A stretch of 64,000 bases of DNA. It comes from Paramacrobiotus metropolitanus. Lineage: Eukaryota; Tardigrada; Eutardigrada; Parachela; Macrobiotidae. How positions within the stretch are numbered: the stretch's first letter is position 1; the number at the start of each line of letters is the position of its first letter. The notes beneath the pieces were generated by a model, which worked only from the letters and a program-made list of their open reading frames with translations, searched no databases and was not told where the DNA came from. Below, piece by piece: positions 34,355 through 45,091 of this stretch. The DNA lies in contig NW_026570238.1 of assembly GCF_019649055.1 (NCBI RefSeq), positions 1,240,001 through 1,304,000 on the forward strand. The letters run 5' to 3'. The position numbers were made by a program, and so were the translations under genes.

Positions 34355-35494
34355 TTATATGCTGCCGTTAAAATATACCGTTGTAACTTCTTCCGGTGTA
34401 ATATCCCTCTCGATCATGGTCTCGAAGCCATCAGCAGTTCTTTGGCGTTGTTTTAGAACATTCCCTTCAAGAGTGAACAATGTCTGAAAAATCAATAAAT
34501 AATTACCGTAAGCTTATACATATACCTGTCGTTTCGCACACCATTATTTAGGTTACTGTGCCAAAAAACTTTGTGTTATATAAGTGTTATATACCATAAA
34601 AAGCAGCGGTGAAAAAAATTGTTAATTTTATCATCTGCATAGTCACAGATTGAGAAGCTGGGTAATCTGTTCGGTGCAATTACGGTAGGTTTTCCGATCA
34701 CATCCTGCACGTACGCATTGGGAAATTAAAGAGTTTACGGTCAAGCAGTCGAAACACGAAATTTTAATTAATCGCTAACTGTACAACATGCTGTTACAAC
34801 ATGCTCTACAATGTGCTAGTAGATACTTTGGAATTTGGTTAATGAAAAATACTGACCATGGTAAGCAATGAAGGATTTTTATGCTATTTATTGCAGTATT
34901 ACATTTCATCGTCTATGATGGTTTTTTATACGCTCGTAAGTTTTGAGCGATGTGAGATCAGAGCAAATTCTGTATAACACTTCTGCAGCAGCATATAGAT
35001 ATGTGTCATTTTCAATGCTCGTGTAAAATTTACACACTATTCATTGTACAGTAGTTTGTGCAGATACGGTAATCTAGAAAGAACGATGAATGCGTAATGA
35101 TAATTATTATCGACAACCACATACCGTAGTATAATATTTAGGCTTGTGTTATGCAGTGTACAAGTACTCTGTACCTTGCATTCTCTTCCGTCCATCAGTT
35201 TGTCGTCAAACTCTTCGTTCAACCTGAATTTAGTTTCCACAGTTTTCATAGTGGATATGGTTTTTAGTGTGTAGTGTTCTCCGTCTTTCGTGATTTCCAA
35301 AGTAGCAGCAGCCATACTCGCGATTAGCTTCCTCAGCACGAAGTTTACACCTGAATGCGGAACAAAAACTCGACATAGCAGAAAGAGTTGACGGCCATGT
35401 CCCCGCGACACTTACCAACCGCTTTTAGGTATTCTTCAAAGTTTTCTGACTTGTACAGATCCCATCGTCCTGTGATATCCGCCTGGTCCGCCAT
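34355..35494 (-). CDS. Intracellular fatty-acid-binding protein family, three exons
   Basis: Exons 35494-35416, 35350-35175 and 34483-34355 give 127 residues, the usual size of a FABP/CRABP beta-barrel. The N-terminus (ITGRWDLYKSENFEEYLKAVGVNFVLRKL) matches the family's first strand and helix-turn-helix. The middle (EITKDGEHYTLKTISTMKT, FRLNEEFDDKLMDGRECK) and TLFTLEGNVLKQRQ follow the barrel strands. These proteins carry fatty acids or retinoids in the cytosol. The C-terminus is unusual: where FABPs end with R-x-Y followed by basic residues, this ends T-V-Y-F-N-G-S-I. The carboxylate-binding Arg of that motif is therefore absent. The second intron is long (691 nt) for this locus. Confidence 0.85.
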
Positions 35495-35904
35495 TTCCCA
35501 AACAAACCACACAAACGAAATTAAAAATGAAGTTATCGAAACTCGACTGAATAACTTGTTCTCTCGGTAGTGCTTCCAATCGAGAAAATGTAAACCAAAT
35601 ACAAACTTAACAAGATCTGCACTTTGATAGAAATTCAACACGTATGCAGAGTTGTAATAACTTCAATAATACACTACGTGGTCCCAATCTCGTTTCACTC
35701 GATTGTATAGCGGCAGGTTCACAAAAAAAAAATAATATAAGTAAATAACTTAAGAGTATCGTATGTTGTAACTGTGTGCCCTGCTGAGCCCAACTAAATC
35801 TAACTGCAGCCTCGAGGAGGTTTATAATTTTGATTTCTAACAGCACGATTTCTAACAGAATTCTGTAGTATTGACTGAAAGTAGTCAAGTTTTTGCTAGT
35901 GATA

Positions 35905-36265
35905 ATTAAACTCTTAATTATGCTGGGAATTAAACATTAAGCTTAAGTATAATTAAAACTGACCAATTTTAATTATGCTGAGCATAATTAAAATTGCGCA
36001 TTTTTAATTAAGCTTAAGTATAATTAAAATTGTTCAATTTTAATTATACTTAAGCTTAATTATGAGTCAAATTATGAATACTATAAACAGCCTGATCATA
36101 CGAAAACTGAATTTTAATTATGATAAGCAAAATTAAAATTGGCCAATTTTAATTATGCTCCAGTTTAATTAAAATTGTTGAATTTTGATTATGCTGATCA
36201 TAATTAAAACTGATCAATTTTCAATTATGATAAGCTTAATCAAAATTATAAGCAAAATAATTATG
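35905..36265. repeat. AT-rich palindromic tandem array (TTAATTATGC type)
   Basis: About 360 bp built from alternating arms AATTAAAATTG / CAATTTTAATTA. They are joined at two alternating centres: one like AAGCTTAAG or GCTGAGC and one like TTGTTCAA or TTGGCCAA. Each unit is nearly its own reverse complement, so the array can fold into several nested hairpins. No coding potential. Confidence 0.9.
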
Positions 36266-38019
36266 ATGAGTTTAATATTCACTAGTTTTTGCTATACATA
36301 CAGAATTCCAGATAGAATGAAAATTATATGTTCATTGTTGAATTAATTTCAAATAAAGCTCCTTATCCAGGATGAAACGGTCGGTCTGTTTAGTGGCAGA
36401 GTTAACACCAATGCCGGCAATGGCTTGATGAAAATAGGACGTTTAATTTGATGGCTTTGAAATTGAAACTTTTGTTATCGAAAATAATATAGTACATGAA
36501 TAGGAGCATAGTACATGAACAGTATAGTACATAAACAGGAAAATAGTATAGTACACAATTTTTGGGTAAAAATAATTAGCTACACTTTTGTTACCTAATC
36601 TTTTCCTATACAAAAATTGTCCTTTTTGAGAACATAACTGATTTTCCGTTTTAACTAATCCCGTTGACAGAGGTTCAGAGCTCGAAAAACGTAGGAGCAA
36701 TCTTTTTGAAGCCTATTGTCTGCACTTTAAAGACGTAATTTAAAATATTCTTCAGGTGAAATACTACAAAGCCGATCACCTGGTAAACCATCATAACGAA
36801 GATAAGCTCTTTTTTCTAGTCCAGGGTCTGAGTTTCAGACCCAGAATAAATTATCATTATAATTTAATCTGGGTCTGGAAAAACACGTTCATAACCCTGT
36901 GTGCACCTAAGCGGTATGACATTATTCGTATCTAATAAAGCAGCACTATCCATAAAACCGATTTCCATGATGATTTCAGCCTCACTGGTATTTAAATTTT
37001 CCAAATCACGAATTTTACAGTTCGCATAAAACACATTATTACAAATCAAAATAATTAGCGCTTCGTAAACCTATTTACTTTATCATTACTTTCTTCATTA
37101 TCTTCCTACTACAATTACCCTTAATTTGCATTTTACGTTTTCTATATTCACGGATGTATTCACGCATATTTCTTCCGATTAGAATCACCTTCCATTATTT
37201 TATTAAGGATAGTAATACTTAAAATTTAACGCAGATCTCTGTGCAAGAAAACTTACTAACCCATACTGAAGCTAAAAAAACGTACCAAAGTCAAACAAAA
37301 CACGGCAGCCTGAATCAGCACTGTACTAAAATCCAAACCGACCACCACAAAATAATTAACAGGAGAAAAATCTTCTTCACTGCATACTTCTTCAAATCTA
37401 TATTAGCTCACACGCAACTTCTGCTTATTCCGGAATTCCTTCTATACCCACCGAACTAAAACAATCCAGTCAACAAACCGAATCACCCTGACACTTTCTC
37501 GACCAACTTTTTAATGTACATCGCGACCTACTTCCCATATAAAAACCACCTGTTACTAAACATCCATAACCATCAGATCAGAACATCATAGTCTGCTCCA
37601 TTAAGCAATCAACTTTCTCGAACTTTCATGAATTTTTCACAATAATCCATCACCATCCACCACCACAACTCATAACACACAACACTCTCTGCTTCCTGTT
37701 ACACTTCATTAAACTATGAAGTATGAACAACCAATGAGTCGAATACACTTATGTCAGACTACAGTAAAACCCCCTACAATCTTCCCTCTGTTACAACATT
37801 CACCCCTTCATTATCAGTTTCTTTCAAACATATCATCTTTTAATATAATCTATTATCCTATTAAATTGGTTACAGAGCAATTTCTGTTGATATTGTCTTT
37901 ACTACCCGATACTTGTATCTAATATTATGCTCCTACAATAAGCTCCTGCAATATGCTCCTACGTTATGCTCCAACCATTTTTCACACCACAATAATTACC
38001 ACCTACCCCTTATAATCTC

Positions 38020-38360
38020 CACATACAATATGCTCCTGCAATGTACTCCTACATTATGTAGAAGCATATTGCAATGTCCTCCTACATATGTAGGAGCACA
38101 TTGCAATGTACTTCTACATATGTAGGAGCACATTCCAGTGTCCTCCTACATATGTAGGAGCACATATATGTGGGAGCACATTGCAATGTGCTCCTACATA
38201 TGTAGGAGCACATTGCAGAAGCATATTGGATTACGTTTGTTTGGATACTACAGTTCCGTTTTTCTCCTCCAAGAACCGATGAAACCGATGCAATGCGCTC
38301 CTACATAATGTACGAGCACATTCCAATGTGCTCCTACATAATGTAGGAGCACATAATGTG
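38020..38360. repeat. Palindromic tandem array (TGTAGGAGCACATTG type)
   Basis: Roughly ten arms of TGTAGGAGCACATTG and its reverse complement. They are arranged so that a unit of about 32 bp has two symmetry centres, ACATATGT and ATTGCAAT. A looser version (CTCCTACAATA/TGCTCCTGCAATATG) leads in from about 37925. A similar GTAGGAGCA stretch occurs at about 36690, and one arm-like sequence (GGAGCATAGTACATG) is near 36500. Confidence 0.9.
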
Positions 38361-39374
38361 AGCTAACAACGCCATCTACAAGTTTCACGCATCGTTACTC
38401 GACTCATGTCACATGACTCATGTCACAGGGCGGTTAGGCCCCACCGCTTCCTTCAACCGGCCGGACCCTTCCGTACTCTACGGGCGCCAAAAATTACTTT
38501 TGTTTACACACGGATATCGAAGACCAAAAACCGAAACTACAGTTTCATATATGCTACGACTGATTCTAGTCGTATACCGCATATAAGAACCTGTCACGGT
38601 TCAATGAACCTGCCGCAAAATTTTGATTTCACTACCGGCTTGCTGAAGAGACATATAGTACAGTACGTAGGTACACAGTGCTGCATCAAACAGCGCGTGC
38701 TGACAAGGCTGCTGCGTAAGCAAACAGCTGCGATGCAGGTATCCCTATCGGCTCTAAACTCAAATTTCAAGCCTGGAATAACTGTCAGGAAACCTATCGC
38801 ATTTTAACGTGTTGAAAGTACATGCAGCGAGTACAATGATGGTGCAAAGCCGGAAACCGGTTGATAGTGCACAAAATAAAATTTTATAGGTAAAGAACGA
38901 AAATGAACATGTGCTTGGATAACCGGTCTATCCAACGCTGTAACAAAACATCTGCAAATCTGCAAAAGTACGGAAACAGTTTCGCAGACGCATTAGTCTT
39001 GACCGGAAATACTGTCTCTTAAGAAGTACGAACTCTGTACTGCAGCTACCGCGGAGCCGGAGCATCGTATTCTTGTTTAGCTGTAGCATTTGGAAGATAC
39101 AAGTATGTGCACTGCGCAGAGTATAGTCACAGAAAGTAATTTATTCTAGAGTAGATTTTACTTTACGCGGTATATCTTTAAATTATGATTTTATACGTGT
39201 ATTATGTGTACGGTACTGTCCGTACATATGTATCTGAAAGCTATTATGCTTCCACAAATAGTATTTAAGAGATGTTTGTTGATTTATTCAAGGAACTTAA
39301 AAGGGCAGCAACTCTGCGAATCTCTCGTATGTGTATTTCTTTCAAGTCAGCGAATTAGTTTTGCACATCCTAAT

Positions 39375-41264
39375 TCATTCAGCATCAACAAATGAACCTT
39401 TGTATATTGTTGGTTGTACCCCGAAATCTCGTGGATTATTAATGTGAGATTCTAGTAAAAGGGTACTGGAAATGTTTACTGTTTGTTTTCGCAAATACTG
39501 CGCCTTATACGCTGGTGGAGGTGGATAGCCCATGTCCGGTAAACTGCGGCCGGAAGGATACGAGTAATAGCTTGATGCTCCTGACGGCGAATAGATAACC
39601 GGCGGACTGTGAGCTTCCGGTGCGCCATATCCCATGCGACAGCACTGAATCCAGTCGATGTGATAGTCAAAATTATAGGGGTTAATCTTCTTTGATATTC
39701 CCGTCATCACATAGCCCGTGGTGCAAAATACAATAAAGTGGTCATAATTGTCGTAATATTCGAACTGAAAATCATGGGTGGAAACGTAGTAACAGGAAGT
39801 GTAGTCCACATAATAGCTGAAGACGACAAAATTATTAAAGGCATATTGAGTTATTATTATTATGCACGTTCGTCAGTGCATATACAAATATGTGAACATC
39901 ATGCACTAGGTTAAATAAGTTATCTAACGAATTTTAGCCCTAACTTGACAAATAAACTTGCATAAAATTATTTACTGGAAAATTTCATACTGACCCGTTT
40001 GGTGGTTGACAGCATTTGTACTGCTGCTGGTTAAGCTCCGTCACGAGGACATTGTTGATATACCAGAAATAGCTGTTACTCCACATTGCTAGAAAGGTCA
40101 CACACGGTAAAATATGAACAATACGAACGAAAATTTATGAAAACGCAGTAATTATAATATGCAAAAATAGCTGAATAAAATCATGCATAGTCCGACCGAA
40201 ATCTTAGAATGTCGTTACGTTGTCATGTGCGCATCTTTAAATATTTTTGTCGTTAACATGGCCATGACTGAAAGGTAGTTAGACGATTACTTGCAGTTAA
40301 TTATATCACACGTGATGCGTCCACACCTGTAATAAAGGTATTGAAAGTTTTCTCGGCATTTCTTGGATCAAAGCAGAAATATTGATCCGTATAATTCCTA
40401 ACGTGACATCTGCAATTTGATATAACAATGGGTGTTGTAAAAAATGCATAAAAAAGAATCGTGAGTTCTTATGCAGTTTTTGGCATTTTACTGTATTTAA
40501 GCAAACAGTATCGATTCTGCACGTGCTGATAATTAGTATAAATTAAATAATTTATATAGTACTGGACACATTATTTTTTTAAAGCGGAGCAACTATCTAC
40601 ACTCTACAGCATCTTACCCTCCATAATAAGGATACTTTCCTTGCGCGGGCGGCTTGTACTGGTAAGTAAATTTGCACCATGTTTGTTGCAGTCTCTGTTC
40701 GCAAGATCAAATATTGTATGATATTTCCCAAATCGTTATAAAACAGCAGATAATTAAGAAACTTTTACCGAGAAATCGTCGTAGTAGTCTCTACAACAAA
40801 ATCATGGAAAGTAATGTGAATTGACCAGATTTACCAAAAAGGTGTTAAGACACAGGTAAAGCGTCTTGTGACAAATAGCTGACTTGTTAATGGTAACTAT
40901 AAATTACAAGTACGGGTACACTAAGGTACAGATACTGCTCCACTCCTTCGAATACAGTGGGAAAACAAACTCAGTAATTAAAACTAGGATATATGAAAAT
41001 ACACAATATTACAGAGATGTATTTGCAATCAGATTAACTGCTGGCTTAATCCATTAATTTTGACGGTGCGGTAAGACTCACGCAATTCCAATCTGCAATC
41101 GTTGCGAAATTATAGTATCGTGTTTTATTGTTTATCAACATTTTGAGGATTTTGCACTAGAAATGACTAACCATAGCTTCTCCATCCAGACATTCGCAGT
41201 TCCATTTTCGGTTGGGGATTCTGGGTCCACCATGAATGTGATAGTTGAAAATTACTGTATCGCC
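39375..41264 (-). CDS. Cys/Tyr-rich extracellular-type protein, seven exons seen, 5' end unresolved
   Basis: Exons 41264-41172, 41092-41082, 40790-40769, 40694-40618, 40409-40327, 40088-39995 and 39816-39375 join in one frame to give 273 residues. Two blocks look like diverged repeats: MIGIADYYDDFSRLQQTWCKF and VMTGISKKINPYNF..DWIQCC, each a G-I-x-D/N-Y pattern followed by W and Cys. This recalls dermatopontin-type repeats, but the match is loose. The last ~85 residues are Pro/Ser/Tyr-rich (PPVIYSPSG; YPPPPAYK). Two exons are only 11 and 22 nt long. The protein starts without a Met or signal peptide, so at least one upstream exon is missing. A candidate open stretch at 41786-41876 does not match in phase. 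Confidence 0.55.
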
Positions 41265-41874
41265 CTACACCAAATTTGGAAAACAAGTGCATAATTATAT
41301 CGCGGCCTAATAATCCATATAGAGAATTACACACGGTGGATCCGGAAGTGATCCAGAAGTACGAAAGTGCTTACCGAGCCATAAGTTGTGTAGGAGTTAT
41401 AGTAGCGCGTGGTGCAGTTTACTGCGGAAAAACATTCAAATGCCAAAATAAGATAAAAAATTCTGCTAAAATTCCCGTACATAGTTGGAAAAAGTACGTT
41501 TTAGAGCACTCTTAAGGTTAGTGGCCGTTAATCTTAATTTCGCATAGCTATGGGATTCACACATCGACCCTTGTATGAGCTGTGCTATTTAAAACATGAT
41601 TCTGCGGCACAAGGTGGCCGACTACGACAAAGGTCATGTCGTCCATTAATCTTCGTTACGATTCTTTGACATAGCGAATATGCAACAATACATCCTTAAT
41701 CATGAAGCAAGAACGAGCCTGTGTTTTATTACACAGCGTATTCATTGCGAAATGTAGTACTTAATTTTGGGCAGAACTACTATACCTTTATCGCGGAATC
41801 TCGGACCCGAATGATCATAAGTTTCATTTGCTTCTTCAGATATTTTAATAATACCATCATAATTTTTGGCGCAC

Positions 41875-41893
41875 ATATATATATATATATATT
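41875..41893. repeat. AT dinucleotide run
   Basis: About nine AT units in the region between the Cys-rich gene and the beta-galactosidase gene. Confidence 0.9.
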
Positions 41894-42016
41894 TTAAAGG
41901 ATTAGACGGATGACTAGTGACTACAACAATTCGCTTCCAATGAGCAAATATATTCAACTACAACAGAATAGACTATAAAAACAGTAGAATGATAAAAAAA
42001 CATTATGAAAACACTT

Positions 42017-45000
42017 TCAGTGTCCATTATAGAAATTCCACACGTGATGTTTGAATATTTCAGTTTCGGTAATGATATGCGTTTCAACAAATTTAACTGC
42101 ACATGACCCAGCCGCATCACAAGGAGATCCACCAAGTTCGAACAACTGCAAAACATTGTCACCGGATTGCTTCAGCATCGCACCAGGAATGAATAACGTC
42201 ACCTACAAGTCCAAACCACAAAAACATGTACTTATTCAGCTGCTAAGGTTACAAACAAGGCGACATCACTTACGAAAGGCCCTCTCGTTGGCCAGTAGCG
42301 ACCCAAATTGTGTCCATTAATAAAGGCATATCCCTGTATAAAACGAAATTACATTAACGAAGTCCCAAACTACAGCCTGTACAAGTTTCACTTTCCCTTA
42401 GTTCTTAAACCAAACAAAGAACGGTCATACATACTACTTTACTAAGTTTCAAAATAACTAAGCCTACCAACAGACGCCGAGCCTAAAACGATCCCCAGTT
42501 AAGAACTTCTATTTTTAATTACCTGTCGCCAGCCAGTCAGATCCAGGAATGTATTTTGCGGAGGATCGCTGCGGAATGTCCCAGAAAAGAAGGCTGGCTT
42601 TGACAGGTCATCTGCGGAAGGATCCTTGGGATCCCCCAAAATAAGCGGAGCGGGTTCCTTAACTGGATATGAGGGTAGTGTGATAGGGAAATGCTCCCAA
42701 TTGAGCAGCACTGTGGTATCGAGGTAAACCGGTCCCAAAATGCCTTTACTATCGTTGATAAACGGTCCCGCGGTAAGCCGGCCTTCATTTTGCACCAAGA
42801 TATCCAAAACTTGTCCCTTTTGAACCGGGATGTTCATCGCTGTCAAGTTGGTAGCGCGGCTCAAAATCCCAACAAATTTCTGAAACAGAACATGTACGAC
42901 ACGTCTTTCTCTACAGATATGAAAGCACAAAACTCTAACCTTGTCAAGGAAAACCGTTCCTCGATCGTGTAGAATGCTGACATTCAATATTGAAGGATCC
43001 AGATAGCTACCCTCAGGCACAATTGTGCGATAAAGCACAAAACCATCTGGATGGTTCAGTGCTTCGAATGATAACGGCTGTTCGGCTTTTCTCGGTGACA
43101 GGCTGCCCAAAAATTCGAAAACATGTCCGCAATATTTCATCTGAACGCCACCGTAAGCTTTCTTCGGATTCTCCGGCGGCATATCAATGGTCGCCTTATA
43201 GCCAAACTGTATAAAATACACATTATATTACAATAACAAACCTCACACAATAAAGTATCGTTTTGTTTCTAACTGAGCAGTGAGCACCTCTTGCAGGAGA
43301 TTTCGAATTTCTATAAACTTTTCCGTTGTATCTCCGGCTTCGCTCACAGGTGCATTAAAATCGTAGGATGTTGTACCCGGAGTAAATCCTTCGCGGAACA
43401 TGTTCGGTCCAGCCAGGAAACCAAAGTTCGTACCTCCCACTGCTGGATAGATAACAAACGAGGCATTGATTTTTAATAAATCCTTCATCGTTTGCAATAT
43501 AGGAGCGGATGGGACTATCTTGTATTTTCTTCCCCAGTGATTGATCCAGCCAGGATAAAACTCGCTATTGACAAAAGGACCTTCGGGAAAGAGTTCGCGA
43601 TAGTTAGACAGGATGCTGGTAACGTCATTGCCACCACCGAAGTCCACCGTGCTCAGTGCGCCTTTCGCAGGTCCACACGCCAGCATTGGCTTGGTTGGTC
43701 CATCCGTGGTGAACAGCAGCACGTCAGGTCCCAGTATTTCCCGGTTCAGATCAAGCAGGGAATTCACATAATCGTGATCACAGGCAAAATAACTTCCATA
43801 TTCATTCTCAATCTAATCGACATAAGTAGAGAATACACATACCGTAAAATAAAATTATTATCAGCTGCGAAAGATGTACCTGCACCATGATAATCGGCCC
43901 GCCGTTCACATAAAGTAAGGGCTTCAACATTGGCAGCAGTTTTGAAACCACCGCTTAACGAAATTTGTGTACGATGGATCGGAAGTTCGTAATCGCATGC
44001 TGGGATTCTCACGCAGTAGCCAATAAGGCAACCCACCCTAAAACGATGGTGAAACTTGCTTCAACAATGAAAACCAAAACCACTGCGAAAATTAAAAAGA
44101 AAAGCCAGTTATCGTGCGTATTATGCAGTGCACACTACATAAATACAAGCAAAATCCACTGAATCAAATTCTTGTACCTAACGAAGCTATTCTGAAATAA
44201 TAGCCACAAGTGAGTGCAAAATCCGCAAATATTTTAAACGGATCCCTACCATGACCATTTCGGCATTGATAAACGGCCCAGGCCGTAGAACAACGAGAAG
44301 CCCGTGCTTTTGCGCAAGTTTGAGGTAGTGTATAATATCCAACGCTCCCTCGAAATCGTAGTGTTCTGGCTCCGGCTCGTGTAAATTCCAGCTTATGTAA
44401 CTAAACTGAAAAATCTCTTTTAGACTAACTGCAAACGATACAAAACATTCATCGCAATAAGTTCGAAACAAAAGGAAACAATTCACCATATAATATCTAT
44501 TCGAAGCCTAAAAGGCCAAAACTGCCGCATTAGAAAGTTAAAAAATCTTGCATGCTTACGTTTCAAGCGCATTTAATCCCATTGCCTTCAGCTTGATCAT
44601 GGTGTCTTCCCAGTACTCTGGCATACGTCGCCTACACAGCGTATGGCGTCCTCAAATTTAGTTGCATTTAAAAAACACATTCACACCTACCAGTAATGTG
44701 CGGTTCCGGCGTGAAAGCTGAACTCTTCACCATCCTTAAGAAAGACATTACCTTTGATCACGAAGCTGCGACCACTCTTGGGTTTTGTCGTCACAGCACT
44801 GACAGCGGCGATCTCCTGCGTAGAACAATATGAAGTCGGCTGCTACACAAGCCTTTACTTTGAAAAACTGCAGCGTACACTTGCTTCGTCTGGCTCCCAC
44901 TTCGCCTCGGCAAGAGAGGCGGCTGGACGGCTGCTTTCGGCGGGACGAAGTCCTTCTTCAGTAGATACAGCGGCAAACTGGCTGTGCAAAATGTAGACTG

Positions 45001-45091
45001 CCACGACAACTGCGACTATCACTGCCATGGTGCGACAGCTGGGTTTCGGTATGCGAGGCTCAGACAACCGGTGCGGTTTATATCTGCTCAT
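42017..45091 (-). CDS. GH35 beta-galactosidase (GLB1-like) with an apparent 1-nt deletion
   Basis: Ten exons: 45091-44859, 44798-44691, 44631-44560, 44400-44250, 44037-43880, 43812-43249, 43206-42940, 42879-42523, 42333-42274 and 42202-42017, about 718 residues (human GLB1 is 677). The motifs are those of GH35: ISWNLHEPEP, LRPGPFINAE, IENEYGSY (acid/base Glu), NSEFYPGWINHWG (nucleophile Glu) and GYAFINGHNLGRYWP. The enzyme removes terminal beta-galactose in lysosomes or outside cells. The N-terminus has ~21 polar residues, then a hydrophobic stretch (AVIVAVVVAVYI), so it may be a signal anchor instead of a cleaved signal. Exon 5 is one base short of phase: an A-run at 43940-43943 breaks a block otherwise reading RWFQ, then LPMLKPLLYVNGGPIIMVQ. 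This is an assembly indel or a disabling mutation. The exon 2 acceptor is the least certain. Confidence 0.85.

Larger units (their letters stand above)
35495..39374. other. AT-rich gene-poor region with palindromic repeats
   Basis: Apart from the two repeat arrays listed separately, about 3.9 kb shows no exon model I can support. Short open frames (such as 36864-37049 minus and 38406-38807 plus) resemble nothing known and lack splice partners. Confidence 0.5.

Noticed and set aside
38020-38360. CRISPR-like array
   Set aside because: The units are adjacent palindromes without unique spacers, and the genome is clearly eukaryotic.
38406-38807. 133-codon open frame next to the palindromic array
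   Set aside because: Composition looks random, with no domain and no splice sites in phase with a neighbour.
41786-41876. Candidate upstream exon for the Cys-rich gene
   Set aside because: It ends one base out of phase with the exon at 41264 and shows no signal peptide.
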